A stretch of 64,000 bases of DNA, taken from Stenocarpella maydis. Its lineage: Eukaryota > Ascomycota > Sordariomycetes > Diaporthales > Diaporthaceae. The position numbers and the translations under genes are program-made. The stretch spans positions 482,432 through 546,431 of the forward strand of contig NQMI01000016.1 of NCBI GenBank assembly GCA_002270565.1, in the 5' to 3' direction. This document shows, piece after piece, positions 14,001 through 25,361 of this stretch. The notes under the pieces are model-generated. The model did not search any database, was not told where the DNA came from, and saw only the letters and a program-made list of their open reading frames with translations. The number at the start of each line of letters is the position of its first letter. Within the stretch, counting starts at the first letter, position 1.

Positions 14001-14845
14001 ACGACGTGCTGGCGAAGGCGCCCATCTCGCTCGACACGGATGTCGTGGTGACGCTTAAGGCGCTCAACCTCGGCGTCTTCCCGGCCACCTTCTCGGACCA
14101 CCAGGTCTTCAAGATGGAGGCGCTCAACGCGCAGGCGCGCTTTGCGGCGTCCATCGACGACCTGAAGGTGCACAGCATCCTGGGCCTGACGCTGGGCCAG
14201 TTGCGCATCGGCCTGGCGGGCGTGCGCGCGGCCGGGGCGCCCAAGGCGCTCGGCGAGCTGACGGTCGAGGACGTGGCGGCGTCGGCGACGGGGTCCCGGG
14301 GCGGCACGATCCTGAAGGTGCCCAAGGTGGAGGCGGTGATGCAGACGTGGCAGAGCCCACGGTCGCGGCACATCGACTACATCTTCAAGAGCGCCTTCGA
14401 GGGCAAGGTCGAAGTCGGGTGGAACTACAGCCGCATCTCGTACATACGCGGCATGTGGGCCAACCACGCCAAGACGCTCGCGCAGGCGTACGGCAGGGAG
14501 GTTGCGCTCCCGTCCGCCATCAAGGTGACGGGGGTGCTGCCGGGGCCGCAGAGGCAGCAGCAGCAGCAGCCCCAACAACAACAGCAAGAGCAGCAGCAGC
14601 AGCAGGGCAAGATCACGGCCGAGGTGGACATACCGCAGTCCAAGTACGAGTACAACGCGCTGGAGCCGCCCGTCATCGAGACGCCGCAGCTGCGCGACAT
14701 GGGCGAGGCGACGCCACCGCTCGAGTGGATCGGCCTGCACCGCGACCGCCTGCCGAACCTGACGCACCAGATCGTCATCGTCAGCCTGCTGGAGCTGGCG
14801 GGGGAGGTGGAGGACGCGTATGGCAGGATCCTGGGGAGCTCGTGA
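5062..14845 (+). CDS. CSF1: Csf1 homologue, bridge-like lipid transfer protein (BLTP1 family)
   Basis: A giant protein of 3,242 aa. In yeast and animals (Csf1, Tweek, BLTP1) this family forms a long hydrophobic groove at ER contact sites that moves phospholipids and is needed for cold growth and GPI-anchor synthesis. Exon 1 is 5062-5114 (MDRSPLAASPFVNSPFSG); a 55-nt GT..AG intron (5115-5169) follows, then one 9.7-kb exon (5170-14845). The start ATG is chosen because the join gives the conserved N-terminal membrane anchor (about residues 19-45), followed by SYLWNAHGIYVDIKALQISLL and the WSYWQWRV motif near residue 100 that mark the family. Low-complexity linkers occur near residues 160-220 and 1150-1240, the latter with two tandem SQSSIKR copies. 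A glutamine-rich stretch encoded at about 14551-14610 lies near the C terminus. No frame breaks were seen. Its length is normal for fungal Csf1. Confidence 0.93.
14551..14610 (+). repeat. CAG/CAA-rich polyglutamine tract in CSF1
   Basis: Mixed CAG and CAA codons encode a glutamine-rich stretch broken by single P and E residues near the Csf1 C terminus. The codon mixture suggests an older, partly stabilised repeat. Confidence 0.8.
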
Positions 14846-15720
14846 TTGATGACGGGACTTCGCCCGGGGGGCGAGAGGTGATGTTGTCGGAGGGCGGCGG
14901 CGGGAGCGGTGGTTTGGTAAATACAGTAGTGGTCGTCAGTTTAAAGTTTGCAAGACGGGGGTCAGGCAGGGATGGATGGTCCGAGGAGGAGAGATCTGGT
15001 TTATTTTTGGGGCGGGAGGTTCTGTGAGGTTTCATATTAATTCAACCAACCCTGGGCATGGCATAGCATGGCATGCGGCATGCAACAGATAGCATTGGAG
15101 GGTGGTGTTTTAGCATTTGCGTATAGGCCTTTTTTTAATCCCATAGCTCTGGTTTCTCCTTGTATTTTTATCTTGATCCGTCTCGGACTTGGGTGCCGCG
15201 CGTCTGCGCTGACTTCTCTACAATGCCGATGTCTATCTCTATCCGACCCTCACCGACGGTCAAGCAACATGTTTCAGCTCAGATGCTTGTCTTATGGGAC
15301 GTGTTCCCCCCCCCCCCAATGCATGGATGGCATGGGAACTCGCGCTCCCCTTGGCTCTTTTTGTGTCTGCGTCTTGTTCTTAGCAGAATATGTACAGTTC
15401 CATGCGTGTGATGGTTTTAGCATTTTCTTTGTTTTATTTTATTCAAAAGTCTTTCTCAATGCATACGGCATCACATGTGCAACCGTGCTTATCAGACACA
15501 TTCACAACGATCAAATGATGCAGTCATCTCTGTCCGATGCACCGATGCAAAGAATGATACACCCACTAATCGTGTTCATCATTCCATGGGTACAAAAAAT
15601 GGACGGGAAAAAAAAGAACAAGAAAAGAGAAAACAAAAAGTACATACAGGTCAAATAGGGTTTTGAGAAAAAAAGTAAACTGCAAACCCCAGCGCCTCGG
15701 GCCTACCACCATCCAGGCAC
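14846..15720. other. Convergent 3' intergenic region
   Basis: Both neighbours point into this stretch, so it should hold two 3' UTRs. It has a 12-nt C run at 15306-15317 and A-rich runs near 15590-15680. No gene seen. Confidence 0.6.
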
Positions 15721-17938
15721 CTACCGCCCGAGCACGACCCTCTCCCCCTTGATCTTGCTGGCCACCCGGAACGCGGCGGGCTGCCGGCCCAGCTGCGTCA
15801 GGCTGCGGTGCAGGCCGTCGAGGGCCCCGGGGCACTTCTCCGCCTCCCCGCCGCAGCTCTGCGGGCCGGGGATGCCGCCCTTGACGGCGCACACGGCGGC
15901 GAAGTCGAGCGTGGGGTACCCGCAACGCTGGGGCCGGCTGCTGCAGATGCGGGCGGTGGCGATGATGGCGGCGGCGCAGAGGGCGAGGAGGGCGCCCGAT
16001 ATGAGGCCAAAGAGCCTGCGCGAGGTGGCGCCCGCCACGACCTGGTGGCTCATAATGGCAAGCGACATAGTCGTATACATGTCGCTGCTCAGCCCCTTGC
16101 GTGGTCCGTCGAGCTCGAATATCGAGGGCTGGTCGAAGAAGTTGGCGTGGAAGTAGTTCAGGGGCACGGACATGGCCTTTCGGACGGCCTGGAGGTTGAG
16201 ATTCTTGGCGACCTCGTTGTCGTTTATGGGCAGGGCGGTGACGGCGTAGACGGTGAGGGTGGAGGTGTCACCCGTCATGGAGTCGGGCATCGTGCTGCTG
16301 TTTGTTCCCAAGCCCGGGACCACCGCGGAGACGGCCAGCAGGTACTCTTCCAGCTTAAGTGTTTTCTGCACCGGGGGGGTCAGGTCTGTGACGGAGAGGA
16401 TGGAGAAGTTGCCGCGGTCATAGTTCACGGTGCCGTAGCGGTCGAAGACGAAGAGAGATGACGTCGTGACAAGTGAGCTCTGCCACGACGAGTCCTCCAG
16501 GCAGTTGCTCTGGGCCTGTATCTTCAGTGGACAGTACGAGGAACCTGGTTAAGGAGTATCAATGAGAGCCCATGGCGGCTGGCGTTTGCTGGAGACAAAT
16601 GTGCTTACCAAAGATCAGCTCATTGCGTGATCCCACGGCAGCGCACGTGTACGAAGCTGCCGCTGCCGTGCCGAGCAGGTAGCAGCTGCCATTGTCATAC
16701 AGGCCCTGGACGTCGTGCACTGTGCCATATTCGAGGTGCAGCAAGCGTGTTTTGGGGACCACGTAGGCTGTTGCATCCGGGAGAGTGGTGAGGTCATCCT
16801 TCTGTGGCGAGACGCTGAATATCCCACCGGTCAGCAAGTGCGACTCGGCACAAGGCGTCCAGCTAGGGTCGGTGGCCGAGACTGTGCAGAGGCCCTGTCC
16901 AGGCCCCAGCGGATCCATGCTGATTGAGTCCCGGTCTGACCATGTTGGAGTGCCCATCTGAACGAGCAGAGCTGTGGACGTGACGGAGTTGATGGAACTG
17001 ATATAAGAGGCGTTGAAGTCGCCAACGCCGGCAGACACCGGGTACGTCTCCTGCGGGAAGAAGACGAGCTGGATTGTGATGTCTCCCATCAGGATGATAC
17101 CTGGCAGAGGAATGGCACAAATGACCATGAGACGAAAGAGGCTCGAGTACTTTTCTTTCCAGTCAGCCGTTGCCAACAGACGCAATAGACCCCAGACGCC
17201 GGTGCCCGTGTCCATGCCAACGAAATGCAAAAGGCTGACTCCTTCGGGCCGGGACGCCAGAGCCCACTGCAGATCCTCAACCACCACAACGACAAGCGCA
17301 GCTATTATGAGAGCACAGGCCTCAGTGAGTAACCGCAGGATCAGAATCGCATTGGCTGAAGACGTCGTGAAGAATTTGTCCTTCATCAAGGCCGTGACTG
17401 AGCCTGTAGAATAGTAACCAGCCAGGACTACCATGGTTATTGCCAATAGCAGGAGACACAATGTCCACCATCCGAAGCGGCTGCTGTGCTCCATATTGAC
17501 GCTGGGTTGGCGGAGTCGTAGTAAGACGTTGTCGTCATTGCCACACCCATCGGTCGAGAATGCGCCTGGGATACTTGGTCGTGATGGCGTGGGCGGGTGG
17601 AGGAAGTTCTGCTTGGATTGCTGTTCTCGCTCGCTCTTCGGGACATCATCATAGGCGGGAGCTGGCACCTCCTCGACACCGACAGTCGACCATTCCTTGG
17701 GCGTATCGGCCGCGGGAGCTATATTTTGGCGCCAGTCCGCAAAGTCCACGGTAGGCTTCCGTACTGGTCCTCCTCCGTGATCATGACTCCCGAACGCCCT
17801 GATGCGGTCACGAATGTGGTCGAGCTGTGTTGCCTCAAAGGGCGAGACCATCGGGGCCTTGGGCTGCCTTGACCGGATCCTGTCCGAGTCGTCGTAAACA
17901 GAGCTGCCCGCACTGTTCAATCGAGCCGGTCGATCCAT
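15721..17938 (-). CDS. Fungal multi-pass membrane protein of unknown function
   Basis: Two exons, 17938-16609 and 16544-15721, with a 64-nt GT..AG intron give 717 aa. The join reads ELIFG|SSYCPLKIQ and keeps frame. I do not recognise a named domain. Visible parts: a polar, probably cytoplasmic N terminus (1-150) with repeated DR/SR motifs; TM segments at about 157-176, 197-220 and 267-286; a large, probably extracellular or lumenal domain with several N-x-S/T sites and cysteines; and a last TM segment near residue 620 followed by a short tail. Such architecture is common in filamentous-fungal membrane proteins without assigned function. The start chosen is MDRPARL, as upstream in-frame sequence to 18178 does not look coding. 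A transporter role cannot be claimed from the sequence. Confidence 0.8.
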
Positions 17939-19339
17939 GGCGGATGATGCTGGGGTGCCAACGCCCTGCGTCGACCTTGAGAAGTGAAATCTGGTTGGGA
18001 AACGGACGTGGGTGGTTGTAGAAACGAGGCTACGGTTCAGGATCGGCGTGAAATGGCATCCGATATGTACATAGTAGAAGAGGATGGACCGTACCCCGGA
18101 TGAGATTGGGTGGTGGAGACTTCCACCGTCGTGCCAAGCAACTCGTCCATGGCGGCGGGCGTGACTAGTGAGGGCCACCGCGAGTTCTCAGCCCGGGTTC
18201 TGAATCAGGCATCTCGTCTGTTTCACAATGTGAGGGCGACAAGAGAGAAAAAGGGAAGGGGACCGTTGAAGCGATCATGTCGCTTCAGCAAAGGCACGAG
18301 TCATAGCCCATGGGGACTATTCCAGGACCACACTTGTGGAGCTGGGAGTCACGACAGGTTTCAACATGGCTGGGTATGTTGCACGCATCCTTTCTGCAGA
18401 TCGGCCCCGGCAGACGATAATGGCATTGGTGGGACTCGAACAAACCGAAAGGCGTTTGTTCCAGGACGGGATATCAGAAAGGCGCCGGGTAGGAGGGGCT
18501 AGCTCTCCAAGGCGCACTGTTGGAACGTCTTGTCTTTGTCGAGTACCGTCGAGTTTGTCGGAGCAGACCCTGATACTTGCAACAGAATAGTAAAACAAGA
18601 ATAAGAATAAACGATGCCGAGAGAAGCCCTAGGGAAAATGCGCAGGTTCCTGGTTTCCAGGATGTTTGTCGCGCGTTCCCGAGACACGTGCACGCGTGAG
18701 GGAACACCGGGAGACCCCTGGAAGGAATTCCTTGCATGGGAAGCAACCTCCAAGGCGCGGCCTCACCTGAAGGAGGGAGTTGGGTATCTAGTGGGACACG
18801 GTGGACATTTACACAATTGCAGTGCATAAGCGGTCCTAGTGTAGACCTTGCATGCCCACACACCTGACGGGCCGCCTAGAACTTTCCTGGGCTGCAGGAT
18901 GCAGAAGCAGTGGAGAAGGACGAGCCAGGAGAGATGTGCACGAGGCATTGACAGTGCCTGTGGGAGGAATTGAGCCCAAGAGGTGTCCCCGGCCCCGACG
19001 GTTGAGGATTTCGCAGCGGGGAGAAACAAGGTGGCTTTGTGAGCGATGTGGATCGTGGCCTCGAGATTCATACATTTTTGGAGAATTAGATGGGTGTAGC
19101 GACCTGGCTCGGGGAGTGGCCCTCGTCTGTTGTGATGTGGTGGTGTGGAAGTGGAGTGGATGAGGCTGAGGCTGACATGAGAGCCAGGTTGCTGACTTGG
19201 ATCAGCTGTCAGCTGTCAGCCAGCCGGGGCGGGTGGCAGCCAGCTGACGGCGAAAATGAGGGGCCCTGGCCTTGCATGAGCTTTGACCCCGGCCAGCCTC
19301 GTCATGGAAAGAGGGGCAGCCCATTATTTCATTGCTCTG

Positions 19340-19348
19340 TACTCCGTA
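19340..19348 (-). promoter_or_regulatory. TACGGAGTA element (one of five exact copies)
   Basis: Exact copies of TACGGAGTA or its complement lie at 4676-4684, 19340-19348, 32719-32727, 38456-38464 and 56559-56567. All are outside coding sequence. The role is unknown; it may be a protein-binding site or a dispersed-repeat remnant. Confidence 0.6.
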
Positions 19349-19660
19349 GGTAGTCCTTCCGAGCAAAGACCCTCCCTCGCCAAATAGTATATGTAGTGTA
19401 CTGAGAAAAAAACCCAGTCAGAAGCGAGGCCGGAGGTATCGTGGGGACCTTTGTCAGACATTTTGGTCATGCATTTGCAGCATACAGATGCACGCCACAT
19501 GCATTCGGGACTGGATGAGGAGCAATCGGAAGCAACATTAAGCGGTATTATTTTTGTCTTGTCCTGTTGTCATGGTTCTATTCTATGTAGACTACAAAGT
19601 ACTGCCGTCAGTCTACCCCTCCATTCCTCACCGAGGATGGTAGCCCAGCGTACAATTCTC

Positions 19661-19700
19661 ACATGAGTAAGTACATTTGCACATGAGTAAGTACATTTGT
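19661..19700. repeat. Two tandem copies of a 20-nt unit
   Basis: The unit ACATGAGTAAGTACATTTG(C/T) occurs twice head to tail, followed by partial ACATTTGT and ACATGGGTAC copies up to about 19717. It is a minor intergenic tandem repeat. Confidence 0.8.
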
Positions 19701-20240
19701 ACATTTGTACATGGGTACAAAGGTAAATGTCCCCTCCTCTCAACTTTGTTTCTCTTCCCCGCTGAAACATTACACTAGATCATCAAGCTTGGGGGAGGTG
19801 CAGGATAGTTGCATCAGTGATAGTTAGTCGTCCGTGTATGCAGGCAATACTATGTACAAGTAAAAAGCAGGGCGCGGGACGAGCCAATCGAGGGTCATGG
19901 AAGAAGAAAAGGAAAGTCGGTGCGAGCAAGCTGAAGTCCGAGTCGGCCACCGATGAGACGGGCTGACGGGACGGCAAACAGTAAAGCTTGTTAGCTTGCT
20001 CCAGATATGCCCCCACAAACTCCTCACCACCTTCCGTATCCCGTATTCCCGTCTGCACCGTCCCGATCCAACCACCACCATCACTACCACCACCATCCTC
20101 CCTCCTCCCTTCCCTCCTCTCCCTTGCTTCCTTCTTGCTCTACATTACCTTCATATTTTCTCAATGGTCTAATACAGGTCCCTTCTTCCGGGGAAGTGTG
20201 ATGACTTGTTTAATTCCTCCCAGATTGTAAACAAAGGTAA

Positions 20241-20629
20241 GCCACCCATCATCACCCCACGATGCCCTCAAATAGGTACCTTTCCCCCATATCCCGGTTG
20301 GCTTCACTCCCCCTCCACCACTCTGCACTGCCTCTATTTTCTGCCCTTCTTTCCTGTGCCCCCTGCAAGAACTATACTCAAGTGCACACACGCACGCACA
20401 CACACGAGACTTGCAATGCCTACTTCCTCTGTTGCCGGCTCCTGGCTCTCTAAGGCTGTCATATTCCCCGGCGGCCTGCTCGTCTGGAAACTCCTTGGGG
20501 GTCATTTTTCAGACATGTTTGCTGATATACCAGACCTTGCAGACGATTCCGAGTAGCCTCCAACCTCCTCCCGACGTCCTTTGATCCGCACCCCTTCGAC
20601 CCAACGGCCTCGTCGTCCCCGCCCTCAAC
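20241..20629 (+). promoter_or_regulatory. MTHFR 5' leader with possible intron and uORF
   Basis: A good donor (AAAG|GTAAGC near 20236-20241) is followed by possible acceptors ending TTTTTCAG (about 20506) and CCTTGCAG (about 20543). If unspliced, the leader carries a 46-codon open frame at 20416-20556 (starts MPTSSVAGSW), out of frame with MTHFR and 73 nt upstream of its ATG. Splicing would remove most or all of that frame. This is inference from splice-like signals only. Confidence 0.4.
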
Positions 20630-22495
20630 ATGCATATCAAGGAGATGGTCGCCGATGCCGAGAAGACGGCCGCTCCGTCTTTCTCGTTTGAGTATTTCCC
20701 GCCAAAGACCCTCACCGGCGTGCAAAACCTCTACGACCGCATGGAGCGCATGTACCACTTTGGCCCAAAGTTCATTGACATCACATGGGGTGCTGGCGGC
20801 CGCATCGCCGAACTGACCTGTGAGATGGTGAGCCAGGCCCAGGCCTACTTCGGCCTCGAGACGTGCATGCACCTCACATGCACCGATATGGGGCTCGAAA
20901 AGATCAACGACGCCCTGCGCAAGGCGTACAAGGCCGGCTGCACCAACATATTGGCCCTGAGGGGTGACCCCCCAAGGGACAAGGACAAGTGGGAGGCTGC
21001 CGACGACGGCTTCAGGTACGCAAAGGATCTGGTCCTCCATATACGTAAGACGTACGCCGACCACTTCGACATTGGTGTTGCCGGCTACCCAGAGGGCTGC
21101 GACGATAACAAGGACGAGGAGCAGCTGCTGGACCACCTCAAGGAGAAGGTGGACGCCGGTGCCACCTTTATCGTCACCCAGATGTTCTACGACGTCGACA
21201 ACTTCCTCCGCTGGGTTGGCAAGGTCCGCGCCCGGGGCATCGACGTCCCGATCATCCCTGGCATCATGCCCATCGCCACCTACTCCAGCTTCATCAGAAG
21301 GGTTAATCACATGAAGTGCAAGGTCCCCCAGGAGTTCATGGACGCCCTGGAGCCCGTCAAGAACGACGACTCGGCCGCTCGAGAAATCGGCAAGACCCTC
21401 GTCGCCAACATGTGCCGCAAGATCCTGGCCGCGGGCATTCCTCACCTGCACTTCTACACCATGAACCTGGCCCAGGCAACCCGTATGGTCCTCGAGGAGC
21501 TGGACTGGATGCCTTCTGAGCGCAGCCCTGTCAAGCAGCCCTTGCCATGGAAGCAGTCTCTCGCCCTGGGCCGGCGCGCCGAAGACGTCCGACCAATTTT
21601 CTGGCGCAACAGGAACAAGTCATACATCTCGAGGACAATGGACTGGGATGAGTTTCCCAACGGTCGTTGGGGCGACTCCCGCTCCCCTGCCTTCGGTGAG
21701 CTGGATGCCTACGGTATTGGCCTAACCGGGACCAACGAGGAGAACCGGAAGAAGTGGGGCGAGCCAAAGTCCGTCAAAGACGTGGCCGCCATATTTGTCA
21801 GGTACCTCAACAGCGAGCTTGACCAGCTCCCCTGGAGCGAGTCTCCCCTCGCCGGCGAGGCAGACGCCATCAAGGACGACCTCATCGAGCTCAACAAGCG
21901 AGGGCTTGTCACCATAAATTCGCAGCCAGCAGTCAATGGTGTCAAGTCGTCTCATCCAGTCTACGGGTGGGGCCCGGCCAACGGTTTCGTCTATCAGAAA
22001 GCATATCTCGAACTCCTCGTCGCTCCCGACGTGTACCCCGAGCTGATCTCCCGCATCGAGAAGCACCCAGACTTGACCTACTACGCCGTGACCAAGGCAG
22101 GCAACCTAGCGACCAACACCCCAGCGGAGGGCCCCAATGCGGTCACATGGGGTGTCTTCCCCGGCAAGGAGATTGTGCAACCAACCATCGTCGAGTCCAT
22201 CAGTTTCCTCGCATGGAAAGATGAGGCGTTCCGCCTCGGTACGGACTGGGCCAATTGTTTCGAGGCGGGCAGCCCCAGTCGGATCCTGTTGGAGCGTATG
22301 ATGAGGGACTGGCATCTGGTCAACATCGGTAAGTGACTGCTCATTTAAATCCTGTCCATCTTAGGAACAAGCCTGACATCGTCACCAGTGAACAACGACT
22401 TCCACCAGCCACGCACAATTTTCAAAATCATGAAGGGACTGCAGGTTAAGGACCTCGACGTCGAGATACAACCCGATGGGCCCTCAGCAAACTAA
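20630..22495 (+). CDS. MET13: Methylenetetrahydrofolate reductase, Met13 type
   Basis: Reduces 5,10-methylene-THF to 5-methyl-THF with a flavin cofactor, feeding methionine synthase in the cytosol. Two exons, 20630-22328 and 22389-22495, give 601 aa; the join LVNIV|NNDFHQPRT keeps frame through a 60-nt intron. The N-terminal TIM-barrel (about 1-300) has FSFEYFPPKT, ITWGAGG, CMHLTCTDM, NILALRGDPPRD and QMFYDVDNF, which closely follow the fungal Met13 rather than the Met12 paralogue. The C-terminal half (about 320-601) is the regulatory domain seen in eukaryotic enzymes, which in many species binds AdoMet. The length is normal. The ATG chosen begins MHIKEMVADAEK just before the barrel. The leader may contain a uORF or an intron. 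Confidence 0.96.
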
Positions 22496-25361
22496 TCGCG
22501 ACGGTATCGTCGCTACTACAAGAAACGATGCCCATATTTGAGGCTTCAACAGCGCCTCGAATTTACTAATCAACTGATGAATGATACGACCTGGATTTAA
22601 CACGACGGAACCTAATCGCTCAGCACTGTAGTCCTTGCTGCAGTGCAGTCGCAGTGTGCATACGATGCAACACTGGACAAACTTACACAGACACCATTTC
22701 CTTAACGATATGGGTTGCATGACATGAAGTAAACAGCCGGCGTTTCTTGCTTTATTCAACATTTTTCAACATTTCGGCAGCAAGCGGCGCAAATCAAAAG
22801 TGGAAGTTGTGGTCATATCTTTTTCAACAAAAAGGAGTTGTGAGTGGGTGTGAGATAATATTGAGAATGCCAAAGAGGTGGGGGGGGGGGAGACAGGAAG
22901 ACGACCTTGGCGGCGGATCGAGGCAAAAATCATGGAAAGGGTCAAAACGTTTCCTCCAGGGGGGGCAGGCATTTCTTCAATTCTGCAACATATTCATTCT
23001 CAACGATAGATACCCAGGGCAGGCAAGGGGGGCGCTGGCAAAAGGCGGCGCTGACCGGGCTCCAGCAGAGACATCATGGTGCTACGGAGTTCAACATTTC
23101 AAAGAGGCTTGTTTTTATTCTGTCCTTCGTGGCGAGGGTCAATCTCGTTTCAACAGAGATGACATTCCGCTGTCAGAGGAAACGCGGATCTGAGAGAGTT
23201 TGTGGGAGGAGTGTGGTGAGAGCTAGGGGAGTTACACAGGTGTGGTGGTGGAGCAGAGGAGGGCTCAGGATCGAGGGGAACGGAGGAGGTAGAGCGCTGG
23301 TCAAGATAGTGGGCGTCCGTCCTAACAGACAGACTGAATTACATACCTGACTTGTTCGACTCTTCCAAGTTTTATCGCAGACCCAATGCAGTGGCTTAAA
23401 AGTGACTAAAGTGTGCATTCCAAGCTGCAAAGCATGTAGCCCAGGCATGTCACTCCAACACCCGCGGAGAAAAGACAGGGCAATCAGATAGGAAGGGCAG
23501 GTGGTACGATCCACTCGCACAACAGTTTGTATGTATCTATAAATATTCCTCAGCAGTGCAAGGCGGTTTAGATCCGTCCCTCTCTAAGCTGCAAATTTAA
23601 TTTTCCCACATTTTCTACACCGGCTCTAGGAGCCTCGTCAGTGGCGTTCAACCAAAGTCGTTCATTTGAATATCAAACGAGGTGGGAAAGCAACCCCGGA
23701 ATCACTAGATGAAGAAGCAGTTGGAATCTTGTCCCCATGCAGCTGGACATTTTTCTGAGGTATCCTGCTGCCTCCTCGGGCAATCGCCTAACTGACTGTA
23801 CATGCTATATACATAGGTACAGAGATTTTGTGATATCCCACCCCCTTTCTCCTCACACCCACCGGGAAAGAGAAGACAGCAAGAGAACTAACTTGAGGGA
23901 ATGAGCTTTTCATTGCTCACACTGTCTCGTGCGTTTTGGGATAACTATCAGGCGCGACTTCAAGAGAGGTATGGAGCCGGCACCCCCGGGGAACAGGAGT
24001 TCTTCGCATCTGGGTTTCATGCGGACGACCAACCGGCCAGCCTTGGACGTTGTGAAATTTTCCCGCATCCTGGCGGTGCCCCGAGGCATTCTGGACGTGA
24101 TAACAACCCCCCCCCTTTTTGCATCCTTTTTTTTTGGGGTGCATTGTTAATGCCATCGCTACTGTGAAAGTAACCAAGACCGGGTTTTGCTCAGCAATTC
24201 ATATTCCAGCTAGCATCCATTCTTCAGAACCAAGGTTCCCTCCCTTGTAATTTTACCCTCTCACTCATGACTTCTGCTGAAGGGGCTCGCCCCCCGGATG
24301 TAGGACCTCCACATAAGAAGCCGCGGACCAGGGGAAATGGGGCGTTTGTGTGTGTGTGTGTGTTTGACTTTCAATTATGGAATACAGGGATCCGTAGCGG
24401 GAAAAATATTAAAATAAAAAAAATAAAAAAGAAAAACCGAGAGTAACTAACTACACATATAGGTTCATCGATCACGCGATAGCAGCTGAGAAAAGAACAT
24501 CACCACCCGCCGTCCCGATCAACACACCCACGACGTGTTAAAGACCTGTGGATCATCACCTATATGAGAAATAGCCGTCATGGATAGGTATTGCGAGAAC
24601 GGGATGGGTGTGTGTGTGTGTGTGTTGAAGCATCCCCCCCCCCCCTTAATAAAAGAAAATCCAGGGCGTGTCACCAAGAAAAAGAAGTGTCAAATCTCTC
24701 TCCTGAGCCGAGGTACCTGAGCCAGCCAGCTGCTAGCCCTCACTATACACTACCAGTAAGTAGCTAAACCATCCAGGCGTGTGCATGCGTGTATGTATAC
24801 ATGTATGTATGCTTATAATCATCGTGACAATCTACTGCATGTTATGCATGTATGCCAGCCCTGGTTACGCACGCAAGACGGGCCTTGGCTTCAGCTGACG
24901 CCGGTTGTTATGTTGGACAGCAGACATGGATGGACGTCTCCCCGCCGGAGGATGGCCGGTGGTGGTTGAGAGCGGTTTCTCCATCCGCGACATGAAATTC
25001 AGCAACGGGATCAGTCAAGGCATTTGTCCTCATCACTTTTCATGGAACCCCTAAACAACAGTCAGGCTGATCGATATTTATGCCAGTGACTCCACCCCAT
25101 GACTCCATGCGATGCTATGCTTGCTTGCTATGTATGCAAAGAGAGGGTGAGAGTGCCCTAGTATCTATCCTAATCATCATCACATACAAAACGTTAACCG
25201 TCCCCGACCCTTTCCGGGCGTCCTTCTGGGCACAACACCCTTGACGAAACTCAATATTTGTAGAGAAGACAGGGGGGTATGGACAGTACCGTCGCCACCC
25301 CCACCCCCAACCCCCGTCTTCCGAACCATCAGAGGAGACGGCAGCAACGAGCATGCTAGTC
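22496..25361. other. Long convergent intergenic region
   Basis: About 2.9 kb lies between two convergent genes. It contains G11 (22880-22890), C9 (24107-24115) and C12 (24634-24645) runs and two (GT)n microsatellites (about 24347-24363 and 24607-24625). Short frames here carry no recognisable protein signal. It is unusually long for a 3'-3' spacer, so a non-coding transcript cannot be excluded. Confidence 0.55.
24347..24363. repeat. (GT)n microsatellite
   Basis: About eight GT dinucleotides in a row in the spacer; a second similar tract lies at about 24607-24625. Confidence 0.9.

Larger units (their letters stand above)
17939..20629. other. Divergent intergenic region with MTHFR leader
   Basis: About 2.7 kb between the membrane-protein gene and MTHFR. 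It holds both promoters, one TACTCCGTA element (19340-19348), a 20-nt direct repeat in two copies (19661-19700), and a CT-rich stretch (20060-20160) that probably marks the MTHFR transcription start area. Several frames of 80-130 codons exist but lack protein features. Confidence 0.6.

Noticed and set aside
13952..14767. 271-codon minus-strand frame inside CSF1
   Set aside because: Antisense shadow of the highly biased CSF1 3' end; its L/R-rich translation mirrors the sense codons.
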